64,000 nt of DNA, from the NCBI RefSeq assembly GCF_052089425.1, contig NZ_JBQCZW010000007.1:16001-80000 (forward strand), written 5' to 3'. Origin of the DNA: Ancrocorticia sp052089425. GTDB lineage: Bacteria > Actinomycetota > Actinomycetes > Actinomycetales > Actinomycetaceae. The notes below the pieces were generated by a model, which saw only the letters and a list, made by a program, of their open reading frames with translations, ran no database searches and was not told the DNA's origin. A program made the translations under genes and the position numbers. Of this stretch, positions 17,108 to 26,713 are shown piece by piece; the first letter of the stretch is position 1; each line of letters opens with the position of its first letter.

Positions 17108-18049
17108 TTATTCCCTCCCTAGATCGCGATGCAAGGTCCGAACTGTCCGGCCCCTCTTTCGCAGCTCCTCCGATATGGCTTCGGCGATCGCAACAGATCG
17201 GTGCTTGCCACCGGTGCATCCGATGGCAATGGTGACAAACGGCTTCAGCTCGCGTGAATACCCGTCAAGTATGGATGCCATCAGCTCGCTGTAGCCGGCA
17301 ACGAACTGCGCAGCGCCCTTTTGCTCAAGAACGAAATCAGCAACCGCCTGATCATGGCCGGACAGGTGGCGCAATTCGCTCACCCAGTACGGATTGGGCA
17401 GGAAGCGCACATCGGCCACATTATCGGCGTCCAGCGGCAGGCCGTACTTGAAGCCGAAGGACATGACGGTCACCTGGAGATCGGTGGGCGATTCATCCTT
17501 GACGAGGTGGCGAATCCTGCGTGACAGATCGTGAACTGACAGCTTCGAGGTATCGATGATCGTATCTGCGCGATCCTTCAGGCCCTTGAGCTGGCGGCGC
17601 TCCTCATGGATCCCGTCCAGTAGGCGGCCATCGCCCTGCAAGGGATGTGGCCGGCGCACGGATTCGAAACGGCGGACCAATTCGTCGTCGTCACAATCCA
17701 AGAACAGGAGGCGATATCCAAGCCCGCCTTCGCGCAACTGGTCAAGCGTCACGCTCAACTCGGAAAACTCGCGCGAACGAACGTCCACAACGGCTGCCAA
17801 GCGCTTCACTCCACCATCTGGGGTCATCAACCCTGCGAGGGCGCGCAGAAAACGGGGAGGAATATTATCGACAACGTACCAATCCAGATCCTCGAGCGTT
17901 GCAGCAGCGCGCGTACGCCCGGCACCGGACATGCCCGTGATCACAAGGATCTCTGGGAGTTCTGTGGGCGGCAAGGAGGCTTCGGCGTCCTGCTGAGAAA
18001 TGCCCAGCGGAATCTTGCCCGTATCGTTGATATCGCTCATACCCACCAT
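17108..18049 (-). CDS. rapZ: RNase adapter / nucleotide-binding protein RapZ
   Basis: A 313-residue P-loop protein of the RapZ/YvcJ family. The N-terminal Walker A is GMSGAGRT and the conserved C-terminal signature is IGCTGGKHRSVAIAE. In E. coli RapZ guides RNase E to a small RNA controlling amino-sugar synthesis; the actinobacterial role is less clear. Start is uncertain: ATG 18049 (used) or 18040, neither with a good ribosome-binding site. The upstream uvrC stop is at 18072-18074, so longer starts overlapping uvrC are unlikely. Confidence 0.92.
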   Translation of the reverse strand: MVGMSDINDTGKIPLGISQQDAEASLPPTELPEILVITGMSGAGRTRAAATLEDLDWYVVDNIPPRFLRALAGLMTPDGGVKRLAAVVDVRSREFSELSVTLDQLREGGLGYRLLFLDCDDDELVRRFESVRRPHPLQGDGRLLDGIHEERRQLKGLKDRADTIIDTSKLSVHDLSRRIRHLVKDESPTDLQVTVMSFGFKYGLPLDADNVADVRFLPNPYWVSELRHLSGHDQAVADFVLEQKGAAQFVAGYSELMASILDGYSRELKPFVTIAIGCTGGKHRSVAIAEAISEELRKRGRTVRTLHRDLGRE

Positions 18050-18071
18050 CTTGCCATACGGGTGGCGCCCG

Positions 18072-20084
18072 TCACCTATCCGATTCCGCTTCGGGAGCAA
18101 GTGCTTGGGAAATGGTGGCAGCCAACGCTGGGCCGATGCCGGGAGCGTTTTGGAGCTCCTGAGAAGTTGCAGCTCGAATCTTCGCAACGGAGCCGAAGTA
18201 CTTGAGGAGAGCCTTCTGTTTGGCCGGCCCCAAACCAGAAATGGAGTCCAAAGCCGATCGGGTCATGGCTTGGCCACGCTTCTTGCGGTGGAAGGTAATG
18301 GCGAAGCGATGGGACTCATCACGCAGCTGCTGGAGAAGCCGGAGCGCAGGAGATGTGCGGGGGAAGATCACGGGGAACGCCTCCCCCGGAACCCACACCT
18401 CCTCGAGACGCTTCGCCAAGCCCACAATCTTGACATCCGCCCCCAACTCATCCACCACGCGCTGGGCCGCGTTGACTTGAGGAAGGCCGCCATCCACAAC
18501 CAAGAGATCCGGCCGATATGCGAATCGCCGCGGCGCACCCGTGGACTGTCCCGACCCCTCGAGCGCAGCCTCAGTTGGCTCATCTTCCGCGCCGCCTGCA
18601 TCATCCCCAGCCGCACCGGACACGAGCCGCGCAAGCCGCCGGCGCAGGACCTCGTCCATCGCTGCCGTATCGTCTGGAACACCGTTGCCATCCGGGCCGC
18701 GCACGATGAAGTGGCGATAATCCGCCTTCTTGGATAGCCCATCTTCAAACACCACCATGGAGCCCACCTGCTGGTGGCCTTGGGTGTGAGAGATGTCGTA
18801 ACACTCGATCCGCAGCGGTGCGCGGTCAAGTTCCAATCCCTCGCGCAACTCTTCCAACGCCTGAGAGCGCACCGTAATATCGGCGGCGCGCGCCATCTTG
18901 TGGCGCTGGAGTGCTTGAACGGCGTTCTCGTGAACGGTTTCCGCCAAGTGTGCCTTGTTCCCGCGCCGAGGCACCTTAAGGTGAACGGGGCGGTCCCCGC
19001 GCCGGTTCCTCAGCCACAGCTCCACCTGAGCCTGATCCTCCGGGAGTTCAGGAACCCAGATCTGGCTGGGGATGGCGTCCGTTCGAGTGTGCTTGCGATC
19101 GTCAATGGCCGTGGATTCGGCGCGGCGTGGATCCACCGCATCGTAATCGCGATCTCCATACACTTGGAGCAGCAGTTCGGCAACGATCTCCGCATTGCTC
19201 ATCCCGCCGATCTGCTCGGACACCCAGCCGCGCTGGCCACGGATGCGCCCGCCGCGCACGAAAAACACTTGAACGGAAGCTTCCAGTTCATCCGATTCCA
19301 GACCGAAAATATCCGCGTCAAGATTTTCATCGAACACCACCACGTTGCGTTCGCCGGCTGCCTCAAGGGCCGATACCTCATCGCGTAGGCGGGCGGCCCG
19401 TTCAAACTCTTCGCGCGTGGCCGCATCCATCATCTCTTTCTTGCGCGCACGGATAATTCCCGATGTGTCGCCCTCCAGAAAATCGACGATCTCAAGTGCC
19501 GTCTCACGGTGCTGTTCCGGGCCAATCCGGCCCACACACGGCGCGGTACATTTTCCGATATAGCCGAACAGGCACGGCCTGCCAGCCCGCTCAGCCTGAT
19601 TGAACTGACCCTTGGTGCACGAACGCATGGGAAAGGCCGTCAAAATGTTGTCCAGCGTTTCGCGGATTGCCCAGACCTTGGTATAGGGACCGAAGTATCT
19701 GGTTCCCGCCCTGTGCTTCTCGCGGGTGATCCACACCCGTGGATACTTCTCGCCCAATGAGATCGCCAAGTAGGGATAGGACTTGTTATCGCGGAACACC
19801 ACGTTGAACCGTGGCTCGAACTCCTTGATCCACGAATACTCGAGGGTCAGGGCTTCAACCTCAGAGCCCACCACCACCCATTCCACACGGCTGGCGGTAT
19901 GAACCATCTGACGGATGCGCGGGGAAAGCCCGCGTTCATCCTGAAAGTAGTTCGCCAATCTGGCACGAAGGCTCTTCGCCTTGCCAACGTACAACACGCG
20001 GCCCTCGTGATCGCGGAAACGGTAGACACCCGGCTGGGCCGGGATACTTCCCGGAGCCGGGCGATAACTTGCCGGATCTGCCAT
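18072..20084 (-). CDS. uvrC: UvrABC system protein C
   Basis: Endonuclease making both incisions in nucleotide excision repair. The 670-residue protein has an N-terminal GIY-YIG nuclease domain (GVYRFRDHEGRVLYVGKA), four cysteines around residues 150-180 (CTKG, CLFGYIGKC, CVG), a UVR motif near residue 215, an RNase H-like domain (ECYDISHTQG, DLLVVDGG) and two C-terminal helix-hairpin-helix motifs. It starts 2 bases after the uvrA stop, so they form one operon. An acidic, low-complexity insertion rich in A, E and G (about residues 470-500) precedes the DLLVVDGG motif. Confidence 0.96.
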   Translation of the reverse strand: MADPASYRPAPGSIPAQPGVYRFRDHEGRVLYVGKAKSLRARLANYFQDERGLSPRIRQMVHTASRVEWVVVGSEVEALTLEYSWIKEFEPRFNVVFRDNKSYPYLAISLGEKYPRVWITREKHRAGTRYFGPYTKVWAIRETLDNILTAFPMRSCTKGQFNQAERAGRPCLFGYIGKCTAPCVGRIGPEQHRETALEIVDFLEGDTSGIIRARKKEMMDAATREEFERAARLRDEVSALEAAGERNVVVFDENLDADIFGLESDELEASVQVFFVRGGRIRGQRGWVSEQIGGMSNAEIVAELLLQVYGDRDYDAVDPRRAESTAIDDRKHTRTDAIPSQIWVPELPEDQAQVELWLRNRRGDRPVHLKVPRRGNKAHLAETVHENAVQALQRHKMARAADITVRSQALEELREGLELDRAPLRIECYDISHTQGHQQVGSMVVFEDGLSKKADYRHFIVRGPDGNGVPDDTAAMDEVLRRRLARLVSGAAGDDAGGAEDEPTEAALEGSGQSTGAPRRFAYRPDLLVVDGGLPQVNAAQRVVDELGADVKIVGLAKRLEEVWVPGEAFPVIFPRTSPALRLLQQLRDESHRFAITFHRKKRGQAMTRSALDSISGLGPAKQKALLKYFGSVAKIRAATSQELQNAPGIGPALAATISQALAPEAESDR

Positions 20085-20086
20085 GG

Positions 20087-22927
20087 TTAACCTGCGTGAA
20101 CCAGCGGTGCGAGGAACTGGCCGGTGAACGATTCCTTGTTGGTTGCCACCTGCTCAGGGGTTCCTTCTGCCACAACCATGCCTCCTCCGGCACCGCCTTC
20201 TGGACCCATATCAATGATCCAGTCCGCAGACTTGATGACATCCAGATTGTGTTCGATCACAATCACGGTATTACCTTTATCTGCCAGCGATTGCAGCACT
20301 TGAAGTAGCTTACGGACATCTTCAAAGTGTAGACCCGTGGTGGGCTCATCGAGAATATAGACGGTCTTTCCCGCCGATCGGCGGTGCAGCTCAGACGCCA
20401 ACTTCACGCGCTGGGCCTCGCCTCCAGAAAGCGTTGTGGCCGCCTGTCCCAGATGCACGTACCCGAGGCCAACGGATTCCAGAGTCTTGAGATAACGGGT
20501 GATCGATTGAATCGGATCGAAGAACTCGCTGGCCTCGTGGATCGTCATGTTCAGCACGTCAGAAACCGACTTGCCGCGGTACTTCACTTCGAGGGTTTCG
20601 CGGTTGTAACGCGCTCCGTGGCATACCTCGCACGGCACATATACGTCCGGCAGGAAGTTCATTTCGATCTTGAGCGTGCCATCGCCCTTGCACGCCTCAC
20701 AGCGCCCGCCCTTCACGTTAAAGGAGAAGCGGCCCGGCCCGTAGCCGCGAACCTTCGCCTCCTGAGTCTGGGCGAAAAGCGTCCTGATCTTGTCCCACAC
20801 CCCCGTATAGGTTGCCGGATTCGAACGTGGAGTGCGCCCGATCGGTGATTGATCAACGTGCACGACCTTGTCTAAATCATCCGCACCGGTGACCGCCTTG
20901 TGGCGCCCGGGAACCCCGTGGGCACCATTCAGCTGGTTGGCCAACGCCTGATACAAGATCTGATTAACCAACGTGGACTTGCCCGATCCGGACACTCCCG
21001 TGACCGCAATCATGCACGAGAGCGGAAAATCCACCGTGACGTTATCGAGATTGTTTTCCCGGGCGCCACTCACCCGGATCTTCTTCTTCGGATCGATGGC
21101 TCGCCGCTCGGGCGGCAAGGGGATCTGGCGCTGACCAGATAGGTACTGTCCGGTGACCGAGCGATCGTTGGTGAGGATTCCCTCCACTGGTCCCGAGTAC
21201 ACGACTTCGCCGCCGAGTTCGCCCGCACCAGGACCGATATCTACCAGCCAGTCCGCCATGCGGATGGTCTCCTCATCGTGTTCCACCACGATCAGGGTGT
21301 TGCCGAGATCCCTCAGCTTGGTGAGTGTGGCAATGAGGCGAGCGTTATCACGCTGATGGAGGCCGATCGAGGGTTCGTCCAGTACATAGAGGACGCCCAC
21401 GAGCCCCGAACCAATCTGGGTGGCCAATCGAATCCGCTGCGCTTCGCCACCGGAAAGAGTGGCCGCTCCACGCGAGAGCGTGAGGTAGGTGAGCCCCACG
21501 TCCACCAAGAACCCGAGCCGTAGCTGCACCTCCCGCAAAACCTGCGCAGCGATAGCGGCCTGACGTGAATCGAGAGTGAGATCATCGAGGAAGTCCTTGG
21601 CCTCTGAGATCGAGAGCTCACACAACTCGTGAATGTTCTTGCCGTCCAGCCGAACCGCCAGCACCTCCGGACGCAACCGCGCTCCGTGACACACAGGGCA
21701 CGCCACCTGACGCATGTAGCCCTCGTAGCGCTCCCGAGACCAAGAAGATTCCGTTTCATCGTGCTTGCGCATGACGTAGTGAAGAACTCCTTCGAAGCCA
21801 GAGGAGTAGATGCGCTCCTTGCCCCACCGGTTCCGGTACTTGACCTTTACCTTGTAGTCCTTGCCGCGCAGGATCGCGTTTTTCGCTGCCTTAGGCAGAT
21901 CCTCCCACGGTGTATCCACCGTGAAGTCCAGCTCCTCACCGAGTGCCTCAAGCTGGCGGGTGAAGAAATCCTGATGGCTGGTCCACGGTTTGATCGCACC
22001 ATCGGCCAGTGTCAGTTCCTCATCTGGCACCACGAGATCCGGGTCAACCTCAAGACGCGATCCGATTCCATCACACTCGGGGCAAGCACCGTAGGGAGCA
22101 TTGAAGGAGAAGGTTCGCGGCTCGATCTCCTCAAGAGAAAGCGGATGATCGTTTGGGCATGCCCGCTTCTCCGAATACCGCCGGAGGCGTTCAGGATCAT
22201 TGTCCTCACGGTCCACAAACTCGATCACCACGATGCCATCAGCCAACCGAAGGGCAGTTTCGATTGAATCTGTCAGACGGGTGCGGATGCCATCGCGGGA
22301 GACGAGGCGGTCCACGACAACATCGATGTTATGCCGAAGCTTCTTTTCCAGCTTGGGAGGGTTATCCAAGCGCACCAACTCGCCATCAACACGCGCGCGC
22401 GTGTACCCCTGAGCGGCTAGATCATCGAATACGTCCTGATATTCTCCCTTGCGCCCGCGCAGCACCGGAGCGAGCACCTGAAAACGTGTGCCCTCTTCGA
22501 ACTGCTCGATGCTATCCACGATCTGTTCGGCGCTTTGCGCCTGAATGCGCTCGCCACACACCGGGCAAAACTGCTCCCCTGCCCGGGCGTACAGCAATCG
22601 AAGGTAGTCATACACCTCGGTCACGGTTCCCACCGTGGATCGGGGATTACGATTCGTGGATTTCTGATCGATCGAGACGGCTGGTGAGAGTCCCTCAATG
22701 AAATCCACATCCGGCTTATCCATCTGGCCAAGGAACTGACGCGCATACGAACTCAAGGATTCGACATAACGGCGCTGGCCCTCAGCAAAAATGGTATCGA
22801 AGGCCAAGGATGACTTGCCGGAACCGGACAGACCCGTGAACACAATCATCTTGTCACGGGGAAGCTCGATGGAAACGTCCTGAAGATTATGTTCCCGGGC
22901 GCCTTGTACTTGGATCAGATCACTCAC
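20087..22927 (-). CDS. uvrA: UvrABC system protein A
   Basis: Damage-recognition ATPase of nucleotide excision repair. The 946-residue protein has two ABC modules with Walker A GLSGSGKSS and GVSGSGKST, signature LSGGEAQR twice, and CxxC zinc motifs (CPVCG, CPECDG, CEACKG, CEVCHG). GTG 22927 is preferred: TATGAT ends 7 bases upstream and there is no Shine-Dalgarno sequence, suggesting a leaderless message. ATG 22939 is an alternative but lies inside that -10 box. A LexA-type box overlaps the promoter. Confidence 0.95.
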   Translation of the reverse strand: MSDLIQVQGAREHNLQDVSIELPRDKMIVFTGLSGSGKSSLAFDTIFAEGQRRYVESLSSYARQFLGQMDKPDVDFIEGLSPAVSIDQKSTNRNPRSTVGTVTEVYDYLRLLYARAGEQFCPVCGERIQAQSAEQIVDSIEQFEEGTRFQVLAPVLRGRKGEYQDVFDDLAAQGYTRARVDGELVRLDNPPKLEKKLRHNIDVVVDRLVSRDGIRTRLTDSIETALRLADGIVVIEFVDREDNDPERLRRYSEKRACPNDHPLSLEEIEPRTFSFNAPYGACPECDGIGSRLEVDPDLVVPDEELTLADGAIKPWTSHQDFFTRQLEALGEELDFTVDTPWEDLPKAAKNAILRGKDYKVKVKYRNRWGKERIYSSGFEGVLHYVMRKHDETESSWSRERYEGYMRQVACPVCHGARLRPEVLAVRLDGKNIHELCELSISEAKDFLDDLTLDSRQAAIAAQVLREVQLRLGFLVDVGLTYLTLSRGAATLSGGEAQRIRLATQIGSGLVGVLYVLDEPSIGLHQRDNARLIATLTKLRDLGNTLIVVEHDEETIRMADWLVDIGPGAGELGGEVVYSGPVEGILTNDRSVTGQYLSGQRQIPLPPERRAIDPKKKIRVSGARENNLDNVTVDFPLSCMIAVTGVSGSGKSTLVNQILYQALANQLNGAHGVPGRHKAVTGADDLDKVVHVDQSPIGRTPRSNPATYTGVWDKIRTLFAQTQEAKVRGYGPGRFSFNVKGGRCEACKGDGTLKIEMNFLPDVYVPCEVCHGARYNRETLEVKYRGKSVSDVLNMTIHEASEFFDPIQSITRYLKTLESVGLGYVHLGQAATTLSGGEAQRVKLASELHRRSAGKTVYILDEPTTGLHFEDVRKLLQVLQSLADKGNTVIVIEHNLDVIKSADWIIDMGPEGGAGGGMVVAEGTPEQVATNKESFTGQFLAPLVHAG

Positions 22928-22934
22928 ATCGAGA

Positions 22935-22960
22935 ATCATACACCGATGGAACAACTGTTC
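22935..22960 (-). promoter_or_regulatory. LexA (SOS) box and -10 box of uvrA
   Basis: GAACAGTTGTTC (22949-22960) fits the Gram-positive LexA consensus GAAC-N4-GTTC perfectly. The -10 box TATGAT is at 22935-22940, 8 bases further on, so a bound repressor would block RNA polymerase. This matches the known SOS control of uvrA in other bacteria. Confidence 0.8.
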
Positions 22961-23022
22961 GATGCCTGACGCCTTGTGTTTTGCTACGGGCATGCCACGG
23001 TGTGACGGACTAGGCTATCTGC

Positions 23023-23301
23023 ATGAGCATTATCGCAGTGAACTACGAATACGACGCAACGAAGCTTCCCGAACTGGCCGAACATCGGCCAGAACACCGC
23101 ACGTTCCTAGGATCGCTTCGTGACGAGGGAACGCTTTTGGCCTCGGGTCCCCTTGGCACAAACGGCGCGCTGATCATCCTCGAGGTTGCGGACAAGGCGG
23201 CGGCCCTGTCCGTCCTCGAATCCGATCCGCTGTACATCAACGGCATCGTCGAGACCCGCGTGGCACGCACCTGGAATCCCGTACTTGGCCCCTGGAACTA
23301 A
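23023..23301 (+). CDS. YciI-family protein
   Basis: A 92-residue ferredoxin-like (dimeric alpha/beta barrel) protein. Family hallmarks are the N-terminal beta strand, the HRTFLGSLRDEGTLLASGPL segment with its conserved histidine and aspartate-type residues, and the ESDPLYINGIVE region. The biochemical role of stand-alone YciI proteins is mostly unknown. TAGGCT lies 6 bases before the ATG and there is no ribosome-binding site, so the gene is probably leaderless. It is divergent from uvrA and convergent with terC. Confidence 0.85.
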   Translation: MSIIAVNYEYDATKLPELAEHRPEHRTFLGSLRDEGTLLASGPLGTNGALIILEVADKAAALSVLESDPLYINGIVETRVARTWNPVLGPWN

Positions 23302-23337
23302 CCTGCCCAAGGAAGCTTGGCTCCGCCGTCGGCGTCC

Positions 23338-24342
23338 TTAATTCTTCTTTCGCCGCTTACTACCCCACATCGACGCGACAACCGTGACGATGATCGTGCC
23401 AACAATGACGATGAGTGAGGCGACGATGTCTGGCTCCGGAATGAACGTGAGAATCTCGTACCCGTGGAAGGCGTGCAGCACGAGCTTGACGGCGATGAAG
23501 CCCAGGATGAAGGCCAAGCCGTAGTGAAGGTAGAGCAACTTATCCAGTAGGCCATCGATCAGGAAGAACAGCTGGCGCAGGCCCAAGAGGGCGAACGCGT
23601 TCGCCGAGAACACGATGAACGGTTCCTTCGTGAGGCCGTAAACCGCAGGAATCGAATCGAGGGCGAACATGAGATCGATCGATCCGATGGCAATGATGCA
23701 CAGGAGAAGCGGAGTCATCCACGTCTTCTTCTGGCGGCGCACGATGAGCTTTTGGCCCACGTAGCCGTCCGTCACCTTGAAGTGATTCATGGCGAAGCGC
23801 GTGATGGCGTTCGGCTCAAATTCTTCCTGCTCCAGAGCCCCGGGTTCTTGGACGCCTTCCATGACCTGCTTGATTGCGGTGTAGAGAAGGAAAGCCCCGA
23901 ATATAAAGAACACCCAGACGAACCGTTCGATGATCGCCGCGCCAACAAGAATGAACACGAGGCGCATGAGCAGCGCCATGACGATTCCGTACAACAGAAC
24001 CTTCTGCTGGTACTTACGGGGGACGCGGAAGGAGGCGATGATGATGATAAAGACGAAGATGTTGTCTAGCGACAGAGCCTTCTCCGTCAGCCAACCGGCG
24101 TAATACTCTCCCGCGAACGTGCCGCCGTGGCGAGCGTAAAGAACGCCGCCGTAAACCAAGGCAAGAACGATGTAGATCGTGGACCAAATGGCCGATTCCT
24201 TGAGAGTGGGTTCATGCACTTTGCGCACGTGGCCAAACAGATCAAAGAGAATAAGGCCCACGATAATGATGGCAAGTGCGCCCCACTCCCATGGGTGTAC
24301 CACCATCTGCCCCGCGCTTGAGGCGGCCATAGGAACTGTCAC
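23338..24342 (-). CDS. terC: TerC/Alx-family membrane protein, probable manganese exporter
   Basis: A 334-residue multi-pass membrane protein with about nine hydrophobic helices. The family motifs are EKALSLDNIFVF and SIDLMFALDSIPAVYGLT, carrying acidic residues in membrane helices. TerC/Alx proteins export Mn2+ and are often controlled by yybP-ykoY riboswitches; such a riboswitch lies in this leader. GTG 24342 is chosen because GGAGG is 6 bases upstream. Some TerC proteins are instead tied to tellurite resistance or metal loading of secreted enzymes. Confidence 0.93.
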   Translation of the reverse strand: MTVPMAASSAGQMVVHPWEWGALAIIIVGLILFDLFGHVRKVHEPTLKESAIWSTIYIVLALVYGGVLYARHGGTFAGEYYAGWLTEKALSLDNIFVFIIIIASFRVPRKYQQKVLLYGIVMALLMRLVFILVGAAIIERFVWVFFIFGAFLLYTAIKQVMEGVQEPGALEQEEFEPNAITRFAMNHFKVTDGYVGQKLIVRRQKKTWMTPLLLCIIAIGSIDLMFALDSIPAVYGLTKEPFIVFSANAFALLGLRQLFFLIDGLLDKLLYLHYGLAFILGFIAVKLVLHAFHGYEILTFIPEPDIVASLIVIVGTIIVTVVASMWGSKRRKKN

Positions 24343-24368
24343 GATAAACCTCCGGTTCGAGAATGGAT

Positions 24369-24456
24369 CCGAAGGTCTCTTCCCACCATCGCTGGTATCG
24401 ATCCGGACGCGAGTCGTGATGACGAACCGATGTTAGTTGGGAATACTCCCCTTCAG
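24369..24456 (-). promoter_or_regulatory. yybP-ykoY manganese riboswitch upstream of terC
   Basis: In RNA sense the element opens with CUGAAGG and closes with CCUUCGG (P1). The hallmark GGGGAGUA follows P1, UUCCCA pairs with UGGGAA (P2), CAUCG pairs with CGAUG (P3), and the conserved loop CGUCAUCACG and the 3' AGAGACCUUC are all present. These are the signature parts of the Mn2+-sensing yybP-ykoY class. The 3' end lies 26 bases before the terC GTG, so it could act on translation. A -10 box TAGAAT (24463-24468) places the transcription start at the first base of P1. Confidence 0.88.
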
Positions 24457-24462
24457 CGCTAA

Positions 24463-24468
24463 ATTCTA
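24463..24468 (-). promoter_or_regulatory. -10 box of terC riboswitch transcript
   Basis: TAGAAT on the minus strand ends 6 bases before the riboswitch P1 helix. No strong -35 is visible. Confidence 0.55.
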
Positions 24469-24481
24469 GGGCACGGCGGAC

Positions 24482-24514
24482 GGAAAAAGAGGAGGCCGGA
24501 GCGTGCCACGCCTC
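24482..24514 (-). terminator. Probable uvrB terminator
   Basis: GAGGC (24510-24514) can pair with GCCTC (24492-24496), with a further short hairpin inside, followed by CTCTTTTT on the minus strand. The stem is short but the U-tract is one of the few in the window. Confidence 0.4.
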
Positions 24515-24519
24515 ACAGG

Positions 24520-26601
24520 CTACTTTTGCGCCTGCTGTGAATGCCAGAGCTCGCTCTTCAAACCTTTGATTTCATCGCGATATCTGGCCGCCAGCTCAAA
24601 CTGGAGCTGTTCTGCGGCGGCATGCATCTGCTCTGTGAGATCCTCAATGAGGGACGTGAGATCGCGCGCACCCTCCTCACGGGCCTCGGTCCGGACATTC
24701 GGGGCGTGACCCTTCGCGTGTTCGGGCTCACTGCGATATCCGCCTTCCAGCAGCTCGCGCGTATCGATATCCTCGCGGGCCAGCATGTCCGTTACGTCCG
24801 CGATCTTCTTTCGCAGAGGCTGGGGGTCAAGGCCCCGCTCCTCGTTGTAGGCTATCTGCTTGGCACGGCGGCGGTTCGTTTCATCGATTGCCTCGCGCAT
24901 GTTGGGCGTGATCGTGTCCGCAAACATGTGCACTTGCCCCGATACGTTACGTGCGGCGCGGCCGATCGTCTGGATAAGCGATGTGGTGGAGCGTAGGAAG
25001 CCCTGCTTATCGGCGTCGAGGATGGCCACGAGTGAGACTTCGGGCAAGTCCAATCCCTCGCGCAGGAGGTTGATTCCCACGAGTACATCGAACTTGCCGA
25101 GGCGAAGCTCGCGCAGGAGTTCCACGCGGCGCAAAGTGTCCACATCCGAATGGAGGTATTCCACCTTGACCCCGCGATCAGCTAGGTAATCGGTGAGGTC
25201 CTCCGCCATCTTCTTCGTCAGGGTGGTGACGAGGGAGCGCTCGCCCCGTTCGGCTCGGCTGCGCACCTCCTCCAGCAGATCGTCAATCTGGCCCTCGGTG
25301 GGCTTAACGATGATCTCCGGATCCACGAGGCCCGTTGGACGAATGATCTGTTCCACCACTCCGTCGGACTGCGCCAGCTCATACTTGCCCGGCGTTGCCG
25401 AGAGATAGACGGTCTGGCCAATGCGCTCCAAGAATTCGTCCCACTTCAGCGGACGGTTGTCCATGGCGGACGGTAGGCGGAACCCGTATTCCACTAGTGT
25501 GCGCTTACGGGACATATCGCCCTCATACATCGCGCCGATCTGCGGGACCGTCACATGCGATTCGTCCAGAATCAACACGAAATCATCCGGGAAGTAGTCC
25601 AGGAGTGTGTTGGGCGCGGTGCCGGGTCCGCGCCCGTCAATGTGGCGCGAATAGTTTTCGATGCCAGCGCAGCTTCCAATGTTGCGCATCATCTCCACAT
25701 CGTAGGTAGTGCGCATTTCAAGGCGCTGGGCCTCAAGGAGCTTATCCTGTTTCCGGAGCTCATCGAGGCGCGTGGCGAGTTCCGCTTCAATACTTTCGAT
25801 GGCGTGGTTCATGCGCTCCGGCCCGGCAACGTAGTGCGAGGCGGGGAAGATATGCGCCGTGTCCGTTTCCCTGATGACGTTGCCGGTGAGTGGGTGGAGC
25901 AGGGTGATGGATTCGACCTCATCGCCGAAGAACTCAATGCGGATGGCCAGCTCCTCATACACCGGGATGATCTCCACCGTGTCACCGCGTACACGGAAGG
26001 TGCCGCGCGTGAAAGCGATATCGTTGCGGGTGTATTGCATCCCCACAAACTTGCGCAGGAGTTCGTCACGATCGAGGGTTTGGCCCACCTGAAGCTGGAC
26101 CATTCGATCCACGTACTCCTGCGGCGTTCCCAAGCCGTAGATGCACGAAACGGAGGCTACGACGACCGTGTCGCGCCGTGTCAGCAGGTTGTTCGTAGCC
26201 GAATGGCGCAGCCGCTCCACCTCATCATTGATGGAAGAATCCTTTTCGATGAAGGTATCCGTTTGGGGAACGTAGGCCTCAGGCTGGTAGTAATCGTAAT
26301 AGGACACGAAATACTCCACGGCATTCTTCGGCAGGAGCTCACGGAATTCGGCAGCCATTTGGGCGGCGAGGGTCTTGTTCGGTTCGATGATGAGGGTGGG
26401 GCGCTGAATTTGCTCGATCAGCCATGCCGTCGTGGCGGATTTTCCGGTGCCAGTAGCACCCAGAAGCACCACGTCTTTCTCCCCCGCGTTGATGCGCTCA
26501 GTCAGTTCGGCAATGGCCTGCGGCTGATCTCCAGCGGGCGTGTAATCGGAGATCACATCAAATGGAGCAACGGAGCGGGTCAGTTCAGTTACAGGGCGCA
26601 T
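24520..26601 (-). CDS. uvrB: UvrABC system protein B
   Basis: Helicase-like damage verification subunit of nucleotide excision repair. The 693-residue protein has Walker A GATGTGKSAT, the beta-hairpin segment YYDYYQPEAY, the DESH box (LILDESHVT) and helicase motif VI QTIGRAARN, plus a C-terminal UVR motif that contacts UvrC. ATG 26601 gives the family N-terminus; upstream in-frame starts run into ftsH on the other strand. TAGCGT 7 bases upstream and no Shine-Dalgarno sequence suggest a leaderless start. No LexA box is seen. Confidence 0.96.
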   Translation of the reverse strand: MRPVTELTRSVAPFDVISDYTPAGDQPQAIAELTERINAGEKDVVLLGATGTGKSATTAWLIEQIQRPTLIIEPNKTLAAQMAAEFRELLPKNAVEYFVSYYDYYQPEAYVPQTDTFIEKDSSINDEVERLRHSATNNLLTRRDTVVVASVSCIYGLGTPQEYVDRMVQLQVGQTLDRDELLRKFVGMQYTRNDIAFTRGTFRVRGDTVEIIPVYEELAIRIEFFGDEVESITLLHPLTGNVIRETDTAHIFPASHYVAGPERMNHAIESIEAELATRLDELRKQDKLLEAQRLEMRTTYDVEMMRNIGSCAGIENYSRHIDGRGPGTAPNTLLDYFPDDFVLILDESHVTVPQIGAMYEGDMSRKRTLVEYGFRLPSAMDNRPLKWDEFLERIGQTVYLSATPGKYELAQSDGVVEQIIRPTGLVDPEIIVKPTEGQIDDLLEEVRSRAERGERSLVTTLTKKMAEDLTDYLADRGVKVEYLHSDVDTLRRVELLRELRLGKFDVLVGINLLREGLDLPEVSLVAILDADKQGFLRSTTSLIQTIGRAARNVSGQVHMFADTITPNMREAIDETNRRRAKQIAYNEERGLDPQPLRKKIADVTDMLAREDIDTRELLEGGYRSEPEHAKGHAPNVRTEAREEGARDLTSLIEDLTEQMHAAAEQLQFELAARYRDEIKGLKSELWHSQQAQK

Positions 26602-26713
26602 GGGTGTAACGCTACTCCGTTCGCGCAGGCGGGTCAGGCGGGTGACGCGTGGTAATTTTCGCCTGCCGCGCAATAGCATGCTTCGGTGAAGGCTTGGCGT
26701 TGAAGATAGCATC

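Noticed and set aside
26602..26630. Possible LexA box upstream of uvrB
   Set aside because: The CGAAC half is followed by GGAGTAGCG, so the second half-site GTTC is missing.
25555..26655. Open frame of 366 codons antisense to uvrB
   Set aside because: Shadow of uvrB; no motif and no start signal.
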